Shown: one piece after another, positions 25,367 to 34,214 of the stretch
Position numbering within the stretch: position 1 is the first letter of the stretch
Layout of the letters: each line of letters begins with the position of its first letter
Source of the DNA: Bradyrhizobium centrolobii
GTDB lineage: Bacteria; Pseudomonadota; Alphaproteobacteria; Rhizobiales; Xanthobacteraceae
Length of the DNA: 64,000 nucleotides
NCBI RefSeq assembly: GCF_001641635.1
Contig: NZ_LUUB01000078.1
Location: forward strand, 180,138-244,137
Direction of reading: 5' to 3'
Made by a program: the position numbers and the translations under genes
The notes under the pieces: generated by a model
What the model was told of the DNA's origin: nothing
Seen by the model: the letters and a program-made list of their open reading frames with translations, nothing else
The model's database searches: none

Positions 25367-26674
25367 ATGATCCCCCGTTATACCCGCCCGGAAATGGCCT
25401 CGATCTGGGAGCCACAGACGCGGTTCAGGATCTGGTTCGAAATCGAGGCGCATGCGGCGGATGCGCTGGCCGAGCTCGGGACGATCCCGAAACAGGCCGC
25501 CAAGACAGTCTGGGAGAAGGCGAAGAACGCCACCTTCGACGTCGCCCGCATCGACGAGATCGAGCGCGAGACCAAGCACGACGTCATCGCCTTCCTCACC
25601 CACCTCGCCGAGATCGTCGGCCCCGAGGCGCGCTTCGTGCACCAGGGCATGACCTCCTCCGACGTGCTCGACACCTGCCTCAACGTCCAGCTTACCCGCG
25701 CCGCTGACCTCCTGCTCGCCGACCTCGACAAGGTGCTGGCAGCGCTGAAGAAGCGCGCCTTCGAGCACAAGATGACGCCGACCATCGGCCGCTCCCACGG
25801 CATTCACGCCGAACCCATGACGTTCGGCCTCAAGCTCGCCTATGCCTATGCCGAATTCTCGCGCGCCAACGAGCGCCTGATCGCGGCGCGGAAAGAGGTC
25901 GCGACCTGCGCGATCTCCGGCGCGGTCGGCACCTTCGCGCAGATCGATCCGCGCGTCGAAGAGCATGTCGCAAAGGCCATGGGGCTGACGCCGGAGCCGA
26001 TCTCGACGCAGGTGATCCCGCGCGACCGCCACGCGATGTATTTTTCAACCCTCGGCGTGATCGCCTCCTCCGTCGAACGTCTCGCGGTCGAGATCCGCCA
26101 TCTCCAGCGCACCGAGGTGCTGGAAGCCGAAGAGTTCTTCTCCGAAGGGCAGAAGGGCTCGTCGGCCATGCCGCACAAGCGCAACCCGGTGCTGTCGGAA
26201 AACCTCACCGGCCTCTCCCGCATGGTGCGCGCCTATGTGACGCCGGCGCTGGAGAACGTCGTGCTCTGGCACGAGCGCGACATCTCGCACTCCTCCGCCG
26301 AACGCATGATGGGCCCGGACGCGACGGTGACGCTCGACTTCGCGCTGATCCGCCTCGCCGGCCTGATCGACAAGCTCTTGGTCTATCCCGCCAACATGCA
26401 GAAGAACCTCGATCGCCTCGGCGGCCTCGTGCATTCGCAGCGCGTGCTCTTGGCGCTGACCCAGAAAGGAGCGAGCCGCGAGGATGCCTACAAGCTCGTG
26501 CAGCGCAACGCCATGCCGGTCTGGCGCGGCGAAGGCGACTTCCTGCAACTGCTCAAGAAGGACGCCGAGGTGAAGAAGTATCTCACCGACGCCGAGATCG
26601 AGGAGCAGTTCGACCTCGGCTATCACCTCAAGCACGTCGACACGATCTTCAGGCGCGTGTTCGGCGAATCGTAA
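25367..26674 (+). CDS. purB: Adenylosuccinate lyase
   Basis: A 435-residue enzyme from ATG 25367, with GGAG 6 bases ahead; the frame extends upstream but without homology. The signature SSAMPHKRNP lies at about residues 264-273, the catalytic histidines in RSHGIHAEP and TSSDVLDT, and length and C terminus fit the common bacterial PurB. It acts twice in purine synthesis, releasing fumarate from SAICAR and from adenylosuccinate. A second, quite different PurB lies at 60557-61987. This copy is probably the native housekeeping one, though it is about 33 kb from the other pur genes. Confidence 0.95.
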   Translation: MIPRYTRPEMASIWEPQTRFRIWFEIEAHAADALAELGTIPKQAAKTVWEKAKNATFDVARIDEIERETKHDVIAFLTHLAEIVGPEARFVHQGMTSSDVLDTCLNVQLTRAADLLLADLDKVLAALKKRAFEHKMTPTIGRSHGIHAEPMTFGLKLAYAYAEFSRANERLIAARKEVATCAISGAVGTFAQIDPRVEEHVAKAMGLTPEPISTQVIPRDRHAMYFSTLGVIASSVERLAVEIRHLQRTEVLEAEEFFSEGQKGSSAMPHKRNPVLSENLTGLSRMVRAYVTPALENVVLWHERDISHSSAERMMGPDATVTLDFALIRLAGLIDKLLVYPANMQKNLDRLGGLVHSQRVLLALTQKGASREDAYKLVQRNAMPVWRGEGDFLQLLKKDAEVKKYLTDAEIEEQFDLGYHLKHVDTIFRRVFGES

Positions 26675-26699
26675 TTCCCTCATCATTCCACATCGCGCA

Positions 26700-26825
26700 A
26701 TTGCGCAATGTGGAATCTTGCCCCACAACCTCTGGATTTCGGGGTCGACGCTGGCGCGTCGCCCCGGAATGACGATACGGTAGCAAAATCCCGGATGTCG
26801 CTTCGCTCTTCCGGGCTACAACAAC
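26700..26825. repeat. Partial copies of two intergenic repeat families
   Basis: The purB to amidohydrolase gap holds CTCTGGATTTCGGGGTCG with GTCGCCCCGGAATGACG (half of the family seen at 50681) and then AATCCCGGATGTCGCTTCGC with TTCCGGGCTAC (half of the family seen at 28038 and 52331). The palindrome arms are incomplete, so this is a decayed mosaic. The palindrome GCGCAATTGCGC opens the region at 26696. Confidence 0.65.
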
Positions 26826-26845
26826 ACAAAACGGAACGCACCCTC

Positions 26846-28018
26846 ATGCCCATCGTCAACCGCATCGCCGCCCTGTCAGACGAAATGGCCGCCTGGCGCC
26901 ATGACTTCCACGAGAATCCCGAGCTGCTCTACGAAGTCCACCGCACCGCCGGCATCGTCGCCGACCGCTTGCGCGAATTCGGCTGCGACGAGGTGGTGCC
27001 CGGCATCGGCCGCACGGGCGTGGTCGGCGTGATCCGCGGCCGCAAGTCCGGCTCCGGCAAGACCATTGGCCTGCGCGCCGACATGGACGCGCTGCCGATC
27101 ATGGAGACATCGGGCGTGCCCTACGCCTCGAAGGTCCCCGGCAAGATGCACGCCTGCGGCCATGACGGCCACACCGCGATGCTGCTCGGCGCCGCCAAAT
27201 ATCTCGCCGAGACGCGCAATTTCGACGGCACCGCGGTCGTGATCTTCCAGCCGGCGGAAGAAGGCGGCGGCGGCGGCAAGGCCATGGTCGAGGACGGGCT
27301 GATGACGCGCTGGAACATCCAGGAGGTCTACGGCATGCACAACATGCCGGGCCTCGCCGAAGGCCATTTCGCGACCACGCCCGGGCCGATGCTCGCCTCC
27401 TCCGACAACATCCAGATCACCGTCCACGGCAAGGGCGGCCACGCCGGTGCAGGTCCGCACAAGGCGGTCGACAGCGTGCTGATCGGCTCGCAGATCGTCA
27501 ATGCGCTGCAGTCGATCGTCGCGCGCAACGTCGATCCGCTGAAATCGGCGGTGATCTCGATCACCCAATTCCACTCCGGTACGGCGTTCAACATCATCCC
27601 TGAGGTCGCCGAGCTCAGCGGCACCGTGCGCACGCTCGACCCTGAAGTCCGCGATCTCGTCGAGCGCCGCATCGGCGAGGTCGCCGACAGCGTCGCGCGC
27701 GCCTACGGCGGCTCGGCCGAGACGAAGTACACGCGCATGTATCCGGTGACGATGAACCATCCGCGCGAGGCCGGCGTTGCCGCCGAGGTGGCCCGCGACA
27801 TCGTCGGCGCCGAGCGCGTCGACGAGAAGTTCATCCCGATGATGGGCGCCGAGGATTTCTCGTTCATGCTGGAAGCGCGCCCCGGTGCGATGATCCTGGT
27901 CGACATGGGCGACGGCAACGAGTGCCACCACCCGGCCTACATCTTCAACGACAACATCCTCGGCCACGGCGCCTCCTACTGGGTGCGCCTGATCGAGACG
28001 ACGATGCCGGCGGGTTAG
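26846..28018 (+). CDS. M20 family amidohydrolase (hippurate hydrolase-like)
   Basis: Encodes 390 residues from ATG 26846. The M20D pattern is clear: WRHDFHENPELLYEVHRTA, LRADMDALPIMET, the metal site HACGHDGHTAMLLG, the catalytic glutamates in FQPAEEGGGG, HGKGGHAGAGPHKAVD in the lid domain, and GAEDFSFM. These enzymes cleave N-acyl amino acids, such as hippurate or IAA conjugates, using two divalent metals in the cytoplasm. The true substrate is unknown. It is separated from purB by decayed repeats and probably has its own promoter. Confidence 0.92.
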   Translation: MPIVNRIAALSDEMAAWRHDFHENPELLYEVHRTAGIVADRLREFGCDEVVPGIGRTGVVGVIRGRKSGSGKTIGLRADMDALPIMETSGVPYASKVPGKMHACGHDGHTAMLLGAAKYLAETRNFDGTAVVIFQPAEEGGGGGKAMVEDGLMTRWNIQEVYGMHNMPGLAEGHFATTPGPMLASSDNIQITVHGKGGHAGAGPHKAVDSVLIGSQIVNALQSIVARNVDPLKSAVISITQFHSGTAFNIIPEVAELSGTVRTLDPEVRDLVERRIGEVADSVARAYGGSAETKYTRMYPVTMNHPREAGVAAEVARDIVGAERVDEKFIPMMGAEDFSFMLEARPGAMILVDMGDGNECHHPAYIFNDNILGHGASYWVRLIETTMPAG

Positions 28019-28037
28019 GACCGCATTCGCTGCGCTT

Positions 28038-28122
28038 GTAGCCCGGGTGAGCGAAGCGACACCCGGGACAGCTCTCACCAGATTGCAGCAAGGTCCCGGA
28101 TATCGCTGCGCTCATCCGGGCT
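28038..28122. repeat. Palindromic intergenic repeat, TAGCCCGG family (copy 1)
   Basis: GTAGCCCGGGTGAGCGAAGC on the left faces GATATCGCTGCGCTCATCC and GGGCT on the right, with imperfect pairing. It sits between the amidohydrolase and the convergent sensor-kinase gene, where it could help end both transcripts. The better preserved copy is at 52331-52413. Confidence 0.8.
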
Positions 28123-28158
28123 TCATTCCTGCAAAAGGGACAGGTTACGCACAGCCCG

Positions 28159-30012
28159 TCATCGGGCCGCAGAACGTAGAGCCGCCGGCTCACCCGCCCT
28201 CTGCAGGCGGGATGCAGTCTCGTCTGACGAGAGAGGCAGGGTGAACTGAAAGACGGCGCCCCGAGGCTCGTTTGCGCCGGCCCACATCCGCCCGCCATGC
28301 GCCTCGATGATTGATCGGCAGATGGCGAGGCCCATCCCCATGCCTGTGGGCTTGGTGGTGTAGAAGGCTTCGAACAGTTGCTCCACGTTCTTCGGATCCA
28401 GTCCCGGACCGGAATCCCGCAAGGTGACGTGCACGCCGTTCGATGCATCCCTGCCGGTGCTGATCAGCAACTCGCGTCCTCCCTCGCCGACCGCGGCCAT
28501 CGCCTCGATCGCGTTGACGATCAGGTTGAGCATCACTTGCTGAAGTTGAACCCGATCTGCCTGAATGGGCGGCAAGCCTTCGGCAAGTTGCGTTCGCACA
28601 GAGACGCCGTTCTTGAACGCTTCGCTACGAGTCAGCGCAATGACCTCGAGCACCGCCTGGTTGATATCCATATCCTCCTTTTGCGGGGGCGCCTTTCTGA
28701 TGAGCGCCCGGATCCGCCCGATGACGTCACCGGCGCGCATGCCGTCAGCGGTGATCCAGTCGAACGTCTGCCGGACCCGCTCCAGATTTGGCGGTTGGGC
28801 CTGCAGCCAATTCAGCCCGGCCTCGGCGTTCGCCACGATCGCGGCGATCGGCTGGTTGACTTCATGGGCAATCGAAGCGGTCAACTGTCCCATCGTGGTG
28901 ACGCGATTGGCGTGCGCGAGCTCCATCAGGGCTTCCCGGTAGCGCCGCTCGTTTTCGCGGGCATCGGCTTCCGCCCGCTTGAGAGGCGTCAGATCGAGGA
29001 CAAAGCCGACCCCTTGATCCGTACCCTCTCCAAACATGGTCCCGCCGATCAGCACGGGCACACGGCTTCCGTCCTTCCGCACATACTCCTTCTCGAATGG
29101 CTGGGCCGTCCCGCCCCGCTTCAACTCCGCCACGGTCTGCAGGTCGCGGTCGCGCCATTCCGGCGGCGTGAGGTCGGTCCGATGCACGCGCCCCGAGGCG
29201 AGATCCTCCCGGTCGTATCCCACGATGCGCAGGAATGCATCATTGGCCTCGAGAATGCGCCCCTCGACTTCCCAGATGATGATGCCGATGATGTTGGCAT
29301 CGAACAGGCGCCGGATCTTGATATCTCGCGCCGCCAGATCACTCTGGAGCTGGATGTTCTCCTCGGTCGCCTTTCGCCGGCGTTTCGCCTCTAACCGGGC
29401 GAGCGCCAGCGCCGCTCCGGCCAGCGCGACGACGAGGACGACGGCGCCGACGATCAGCCAGGTCCAGCGCTGCTCGAAGGCTTCGGCGCGCGCTTCCCGG
29501 TCGGCGAGCCGAAAGCGCTCCTGATCCACCATCAGATCGATCTGCGAGCGGATCTCGTCCATGCTGCGGATCATCGCCAGCGCCGCCAGCCCGGACGTGC
29601 CGGCCGTCTTCACCATCTCGTCGATCTCTCGCAGCTTTGCTGAGACGGTCAGCGCCAGATGTTGAGCGCGCGGACTCTGCAGCGGATCGCCCGCGACCAG
29701 CGCCTGCAGCGCCCGCGCCTCTCGCCGCACACCTTCGTCGGAGACGCCGTAGGCCTTGAGATAGGCCGGGTCGAGGGTCATCAGATACCCGCGCCGTTCG
29801 GTCTCCAGTTCCGCGATGATCGCCCGCAGCCGATCGAGCGTTTCGAGAACCTGGCGGCTATGCCCGATCACGCGATGCGTCGACTGCCGCTCCTGCCAAT
29901 ATTGCAGGCCAAGAACTGCGGTTGCGGCAAACAGCATCAAGAGCGCCACGACCGCCAGAATCAGCGGACGAGCAAGCCATCGCAAAGACAGTGCCCGAAC
30001 AGGGACGGACAT
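28159..30012 (-). CDS. Sensor histidine kinase with CHASE3-like and PAS domains
   Basis: About 617 residues from ATG 30012; the frame is open to 30117 and the ribosome site is weak, so the start is uncertain. Two membrane segments (about 15-35 and 185-207) flank a CHASE3-like extracytoplasmic domain with ELETERRGYLMTLDPAYL. A PAS domain (about 230-345, LFDANIIGIIIWEVEGRI), H383 in ASIAHEVNQPIAAIV and a HATPase with NLIVNAIEAM and GMGMGLAICRSI follow. This is the FixL/DctB-like kinase type. No receiver is adjacent. It is divergent from an orphan binding-protein gene, which may be part of its sensing function. Confidence 0.9.
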   Translation of the reverse strand: MSVPVRALSLRWLARPLILAVVALLMLFAATAVLGLQYWQERQSTHRVIGHSRQVLETLDRLRAIIAELETERRGYLMTLDPAYLKAYGVSDEGVRREARALQALVAGDPLQSPRAQHLALTVSAKLREIDEMVKTAGTSGLAALAMIRSMDEIRSQIDLMVDQERFRLADREARAEAFEQRWTWLIVGAVVLVVALAGAALALARLEAKRRRKATEENIQLQSDLAARDIKIRRLFDANIIGIIIWEVEGRILEANDAFLRIVGYDREDLASGRVHRTDLTPPEWRDRDLQTVAELKRGGTAQPFEKEYVRKDGSRVPVLIGGTMFGEGTDQGVGFVLDLTPLKRAEADARENERRYREALMELAHANRVTTMGQLTASIAHEVNQPIAAIVANAEAGLNWLQAQPPNLERVRQTFDWITADGMRAGDVIGRIRALIRKAPPQKEDMDINQAVLEVIALTRSEAFKNGVSVRTQLAEGLPPIQADRVQLQQVMLNLIVNAIEAMAAVGEGGRELLISTGRDASNGVHVTLRDSGPGLDPKNVEQLFEAFYTTKPTGMGMGLAICRSIIEAHGGRMWAGANEPRGAVFQFTLPLSSDETASRLQRAGEPAALRSAAR

Positions 30013-30216
30013 TGGCCGTGGGTCTTCGACGCTCCTGTGACCGGCGAGGTCTGGTGCCAACGCCAGAGCACGATAGGACAATAGCACGGATAGGTGGGTC
30101 GGGAACCCGACATTCATCGGACCACGTCAGTGGTGAGGGCCGCGATGTCGCAGGGGTGCGGCCCCCCGCGCGCGTGCTATGAATGGATGCTCTTGGTTGG
30201 TTCAGGGAGCATCAAC

Positions 30217-31590
30217 ATGGCGCAGCGTGAAAACTCGTTGAGCCGTCGAAATGCGGCGAGCCGGCGCAGTTTCGTCAAGGGACTGGGGGCAGCCGCAATC
30301 CTTCCGGCTCTCACCGCGCTGCCGCGCTGGAGCTTTGCCGAGGATGCCGCTGCGGCTTACGCAAACGCGTCGATCGACTGGAAGCAGTTTGCGGGACAGA
30401 CGATCGCGCTCGCAGGTGCGATCCATCCCTGGTCGAATGCGATCACGCCGCTGCTGCCGGAATTCACGAAACTTACAGGCATCACGGTCGACGCCGAATT
30501 CCAGTTGGAAACCACCTTCATGGGCGCTCTGCCGATCAGGCTCGCACGCGGCAGCAACACGCCCGACGTCTTCATGTTCACGACCTATGGTCAAGGCATC
30601 TCGGCAGGATGGCTCGAGCCGTTGAACCACTATTATTCCCAGAGGTCGCTGACCGATCTCGGCTGGTATGACGAGAACGACCTGCTCAAGACGGCGAGGG
30701 CCTTCCCGCTGTGGTCGGACGGCGAACGCTACGCCGTTCCGATCACCTCGGAGGCCATGACCCTGTTCATTAACAAGGATGCTCTGGCAGCCAGGAACCT
30801 GCCGGTTCCCCAGACATTCGACGAGCTGCTTGCAACGGCCAAGGCGGTCAAGACCAGCGAGATGTCGGGCATCGCCATGCGGGCCCAGGCCAGCTTCAAC
30901 TCCTGCCCGCCGGCGTTGGGCTTCGTGTTCTCGTACGGCGGAGCCATGATCAAGGACAACAAGGCCGCTTTCGCCAGCCCCGAGGCGATCGCGGCCGTCG
31001 AGATGTACGGACAGCTGCTGAGCCAGGCCGGACCTTTCGGCGCCGGCAGCTATGAATGGTACCACGTGCTGGATGATTTCCTGCAGGGCAGGACCGCAAT
31101 GGCCATCGACAGCAGCAACTTCGCGACCGACATCTCCAATCCCGCAAAGAGCCGTGTGGCTGGACAAGCCGGGTTCGCAACTTTCCCGCATCTCGAAGGT
31201 CGCGCCCCCGTCCCCTTCATGTCGCACTGGCAGGCCTGCATCAATTCCAAATCACGAAACAAGCGGCCAGCTTTCCTGTTCCTGCTCTGGGCGACGAGCA
31301 AGCCGACATCGCTGCGGACTGCTGCAGCGGGGCTCGCCACGACACGCGTGTCGGCGTGGTCCAGCGAAGGCTTCAAGCGTGCGTTCGGCGCGGAGGCCGC
31401 CGAGGCGGCGCTGACGAACCTGCAAGATGCCGATGTCGACCGCGCCAAGGCCATTCTTTTCCACCCGAAATCGAACCTGATCCTCGACGCCTTCATGATC
31501 GGCGTCAATGAAGTGGTCAACGGCGCGAAATCGGCAAAGGATGCGATGATTGGCGCGGCCGAGCAGGCCAATGCGGCGATCCGCGGGTAG
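30217..31590 (+). CDS. Tat-exported extracellular solute-binding protein (family 1), orphan
   Basis: A 457-residue protein from ATG 30217, with AGGGAG ahead. The N terminus has a twin-arginine signal, SRRSFVKGLGAAAILPALT, cut near SFAED. The mature part is a sugar-type ABC binding protein (PDVFMFTTYGQGISAGWLE, DERY-like PLWSDGERYAVPITSEAM, and a C-terminal FLFLLWATSKPTS). No permease or ATPase gene lies near it. It is divergent from a CHASE3/PAS histidine kinase with 204 bp between starts, so it may serve sensing, or share a transporter encoded elsewhere. Confidence 0.87.
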   Translation: MAQRENSLSRRNAASRRSFVKGLGAAAILPALTALPRWSFAEDAAAAYANASIDWKQFAGQTIALAGAIHPWSNAITPLLPEFTKLTGITVDAEFQLETTFMGALPIRLARGSNTPDVFMFTTYGQGISAGWLEPLNHYYSQRSLTDLGWYDENDLLKTARAFPLWSDGERYAVPITSEAMTLFINKDALAARNLPVPQTFDELLATAKAVKTSEMSGIAMRAQASFNSCPPALGFVFSYGGAMIKDNKAAFASPEAIAAVEMYGQLLSQAGPFGAGSYEWYHVLDDFLQGRTAMAIDSSNFATDISNPAKSRVAGQAGFATFPHLEGRAPVPFMSHWQACINSKSRNKRPAFLFLLWATSKPTSLRTAAAGLATTRVSAWSSEGFKRAFGAEAAEAALTNLQDADVDRAKAILFHPKSNLILDAFMIGVNEVVNGAKSAKDAMIGAAEQANAAIRG

Positions 31591-31616
31591 CGGCGAGGCA
31601 TCACCCAATCGGAAGA

Positions 31617-31645
31617 GATGGAGCCACGCTGTGCGCGGCTCCATC
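31617..31645. terminator. Bidirectional stem-loop between convergent genes
   Basis: GATGGAGCC at 31617-31625 pairs with GGCTCCATC at 31637-31645. It lies in the 80-bp gap between the convergent binding-protein and acyl-CoA synthetase genes. There is no T-run on either side, so it is a terminator-like structure only. Confidence 0.55.
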
Positions 31646-31670
31646 GCGCCGACCCGCTCGGCAATGCCGG

Positions 31671-33578
31671 TTAGGCGAAAGCCACCTCGTGCCGCATCAC
31701 GAACGGCGCGAGCAGCATGTGCACCTCGCCGGCGACCACCTCGCGCTGGTCCGCCGGGAGCCCAGCGAGCGTCACCGTGGCGATCGAGCCATGGCTGCCA
31801 TGGGCACCGACCTTCACCTTGCAGTCGATGCCGCGCTCGGCGATCGGCGCCAGCACCTTGCTGAACACGCGTTGCGCCGCGTCCCAGCGCAGCTGCGGCT
31901 TGAACACCTTGCCGACGCCGGTCACCGGCATTGGATCGATCGGGATGACCTGCACGGGAACGGCGGCGCGCTCCGGCGTGCGCTCGCGCACCCACGTCTC
32001 CAGCTCGCCCGGCTCGACCTTGGTACCCGGCTTGAGCTGCACATAGCCGACCGGCAGTTCGCCGGCATATGCGTCAGGCTGGCCGACCACCGCGGCGAAG
32101 CCGACGGCGGGATGGCGGAACATGATCTCCTCGATCGGCGCCGGATCGATGTTGTGGCCGCCGCGGATCACGAGATCCTTGGCGCGGCCGGTGATCCAGA
32201 GATAGCCGTCGGCATCCAGCCGGCCGAGATCGCCGGAATTGACCCAGACCTCGTCGACGAAGGCGCCCTTGTTGTGCTCGTCATTGAGAGAGCCGCCGAA
32301 TACGCCGGGCCCGGCCATGATCACGACGCCGATCTCGTCAGGCGCGCAATCGCGGATCAGCCAGCCATCGGCATCGAGCTGCACGATGCGGACACGCGCG
32401 TAAGGCATCGGCAGGCCGACCGAGCCGAGCCGGATCGGCCGCCCGGGATAGGCGAGCGTGTGCGCGCTCGAGGTCTCGGTCATGCCGTAGACCTCGACCA
32501 CCGGCAGCTTGAGCTTGTCCTGGATCGCGGAGCCGACGGCGACGGGAATCGCCGAGCCGCCGCCTGCGGCATATTTCAGGCTCGATATGTCGGCATTGCC
32601 CGGCGGCACCGCGAGCGCTGCGGCAAGCACCGTCGGCACGCTCGACAGCGCCTCGGGCCTGAAGCGCTCGACCAGTCCCCAGATGTTCTTCACCGCATTC
32701 GGATTGCGCCATCCGCTCGGCGACAGCACGACGAGCGATCCACCGCTCGAGAGCGTCAGCAGCACCTGCGTCAGCGATCCCCCGACGTGAAACAGCGGCA
32801 TGCCGAACAGCATGTTGGCACCGGGCTTCGACTTCAGCAGCAGGTTGAGCGCCCAGGCCTGATAGACCTGGTTGGCATGGGTGTGCCGCACCAGTTTTGG
32901 CGTGCCGGTGGTGCCGCCGGTGTGGAAATAGGCGGCGATGTCGCTGCCAAGAATCTTGCGGCCGCTGACGAGCCGGTCGGATGGCTGCTGCTTGATCAGG
33001 TCGCTGAACGCGTAGATGCCCTTGTCGGGATCGCCGCCGCCGAACACCTGCACGATGGCCTTGAGGTGCTTCAGCTGCGGACGGATCTGCTCGACCTTCT
33101 GCCAGATGTCGGTGCCCGGCATCGGCCCGAGCGCCACCAGGATCTTGGTGTTCGCGGCCTCCAGGATTTCCGCGATCTGGTGCGGCTCCAGCAGCGGATT
33201 GACCGGATTGGCGATGCCCGCCGCCTCCACGCCGAACAACGTCACGAACGCGTCGGGCACCAGCGGCAGCATGAAGCTGATGACGTCGTCCTTCTCCGCG
33301 CCGAGCGCGTGAAACACGTTGGCGGCTTGCGTGACGCGGGCAATGAAGTCGCGGTAGCTGACGACGAGCGGCGTGTCGGCCGGATCGGCATTTTGCAGGA
33401 ACTGAATCGCGGGCCCATCGGGGTTGCGCGCCGCGCCAAGCCTGATGGCGTCATAGGTGCTCTCGGCCGCGACGCGATCCGCATAGGGGACCTGCTCGAA
33501 GGCTCGGACCTCCTCGTCCGTCAAAAGGTCCGGATAGTCGTTGCCGATGAGCCGATCGAGCGCGTGAATGCCCGCCAT
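31671..33578 (-). CDS. AMP-dependent acyl-CoA synthetase
   Basis: Encodes 635 residues from ATG 33578, with GGGAGG upstream. It belongs to the adenylate-forming (ANL) superfamily: P-loop HTGGTTGTPKLV near residue 216, VYGMTETSSAHTLAYPG, the adenosine-binding DLGRLDADGYLWITGRAKD and the hinge with RGGHNIDPAPIEE. The catalytic lysine region VTGVGKVFKPQLR is present, followed by a C-terminal extension of about 80 residues. It activates a carboxylic acid, probably fatty or aromatic, to its CoA thioester. A palindrome upstream is a candidate operator. The exact substrate cannot be read from sequence. Confidence 0.92.
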   Translation of the reverse strand: MAGIHALDRLIGNDYPDLLTDEEVRAFEQVPYADRVAAESTYDAIRLGAARNPDGPAIQFLQNADPADTPLVVSYRDFIARVTQAANVFHALGAEKDDVISFMLPLVPDAFVTLFGVEAAGIANPVNPLLEPHQIAEILEAANTKILVALGPMPGTDIWQKVEQIRPQLKHLKAIVQVFGGGDPDKGIYAFSDLIKQQPSDRLVSGRKILGSDIAAYFHTGGTTGTPKLVRHTHANQVYQAWALNLLLKSKPGANMLFGMPLFHVGGSLTQVLLTLSSGGSLVVLSPSGWRNPNAVKNIWGLVERFRPEALSSVPTVLAAALAVPPGNADISSLKYAAGGGSAIPVAVGSAIQDKLKLPVVEVYGMTETSSAHTLAYPGRPIRLGSVGLPMPYARVRIVQLDADGWLIRDCAPDEIGVVIMAGPGVFGGSLNDEHNKGAFVDEVWVNSGDLGRLDADGYLWITGRAKDLVIRGGHNIDPAPIEEIMFRHPAVGFAAVVGQPDAYAGELPVGYVQLKPGTKVEPGELETWVRERTPERAAVPVQVIPIDPMPVTGVGKVFKPQLRWDAAQRVFSKVLAPIAERGIDCKVKVGAHGSHGSIATVTLAGLPADQREVVAGEVHMLLAPFVMRHEVAFA

Positions 33579-33646
33579 GAAATTCCGTCCTCCCTCATGT
33601 TCATTCCCCGCCCCTTGTCGTTGACATTTTGGTTCAGGCGAGGCTC

Positions 33647-33663
33647 CGACCGATTGTCGGTCG
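33647..33663. promoter_or_regulatory. Palindromic candidate operator upstream of acyl-CoA synthetase
   Basis: CGACCGA-TTG-TCGGTCG, a perfect 7+3+7 inverted repeat, lies 69 bp before the start of the acyl-CoA synthetase gene. Size, symmetry and GC-rich half-sites suit a TetR-family regulator of the kind that controls fatty-acid catabolism. No such regulator gene is adjacent. Confidence 0.5.
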
Positions 33664-33894
33664 TGCGCGGACAGAATGATGGATGAATTGGCGTTCGTCC
33701 ATTCCTTCGGCGCTGCGGCGATAAGACCGCCTGACGTCGGACCGAGAATCGAGTGCCGGGCCGGCACACTCAGGGACCAAGGTCTGGCACTGGTTTTGCG
33801 GATGGCCTGTGCGAGGCTGTCGTCACGGACCTGCGCGACGACGCGTGACCACGATCTTCGCCAGGAAAGTGCGGGTCAGCTTCCGCATGATCGA

Positions 33895-33995
33895 CCTGTC
33901 GCGTCATGGCCGCGCTCGTCCCGGTCATCCACGCCTCGCCGCGCGATACAAAGAACGTGGATGCCCGGGACAAGCCGGGGCATGACGGGCCCCTG
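33895..33995. repeat. Intergenic repeat in a 636-bp gene-free stretch
   Basis: Between 33579 and 34214 I find no supportable gene. The palindromic operator lies near the left end. At 33895-33995 are diverged inverted arms (CCCGGTCATCCACG and CGTGGATGCCCGGGACAAG then GCCGGGGCATGACGGG), typical of repeats in this genome group. Between 34060 and 34115 a further imperfect palindrome pairs GGGGCAATTGCC with TTTGCCCCTTGCGGCAA. The last 100 bases before 34215 should hold the promoter of the cNMP-binding gene. Confidence 0.6.
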
Positions 33996-34214
33996 CAAGC
34001 GTACCCATGCGAACGCCCCGGCGACCGGTCCGAATCGCGGCCGGTTCGGATCATATGCGCAACGAAGGGGCAATTGCCGAAACGCCCGTTCGGGCTAAAA
34101 TTTGCCCCTTGCGGCAAGACGGCCGGAACCTCCATTCAAGCGGTCGTCATTCGATTTCGGCTATACGTAGCGACAACAGCGACCAGGACTGAAGACCTTA
34201 CGCGGGAACATATC

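Noticed and set aside
31689..33686. Open frame of 665 codons antisense to the acyl-CoA synthetase
   Set aside because: No recognisable domain; His/Asp/Arg-rich shadow of a clear ANL-superfamily enzyme.
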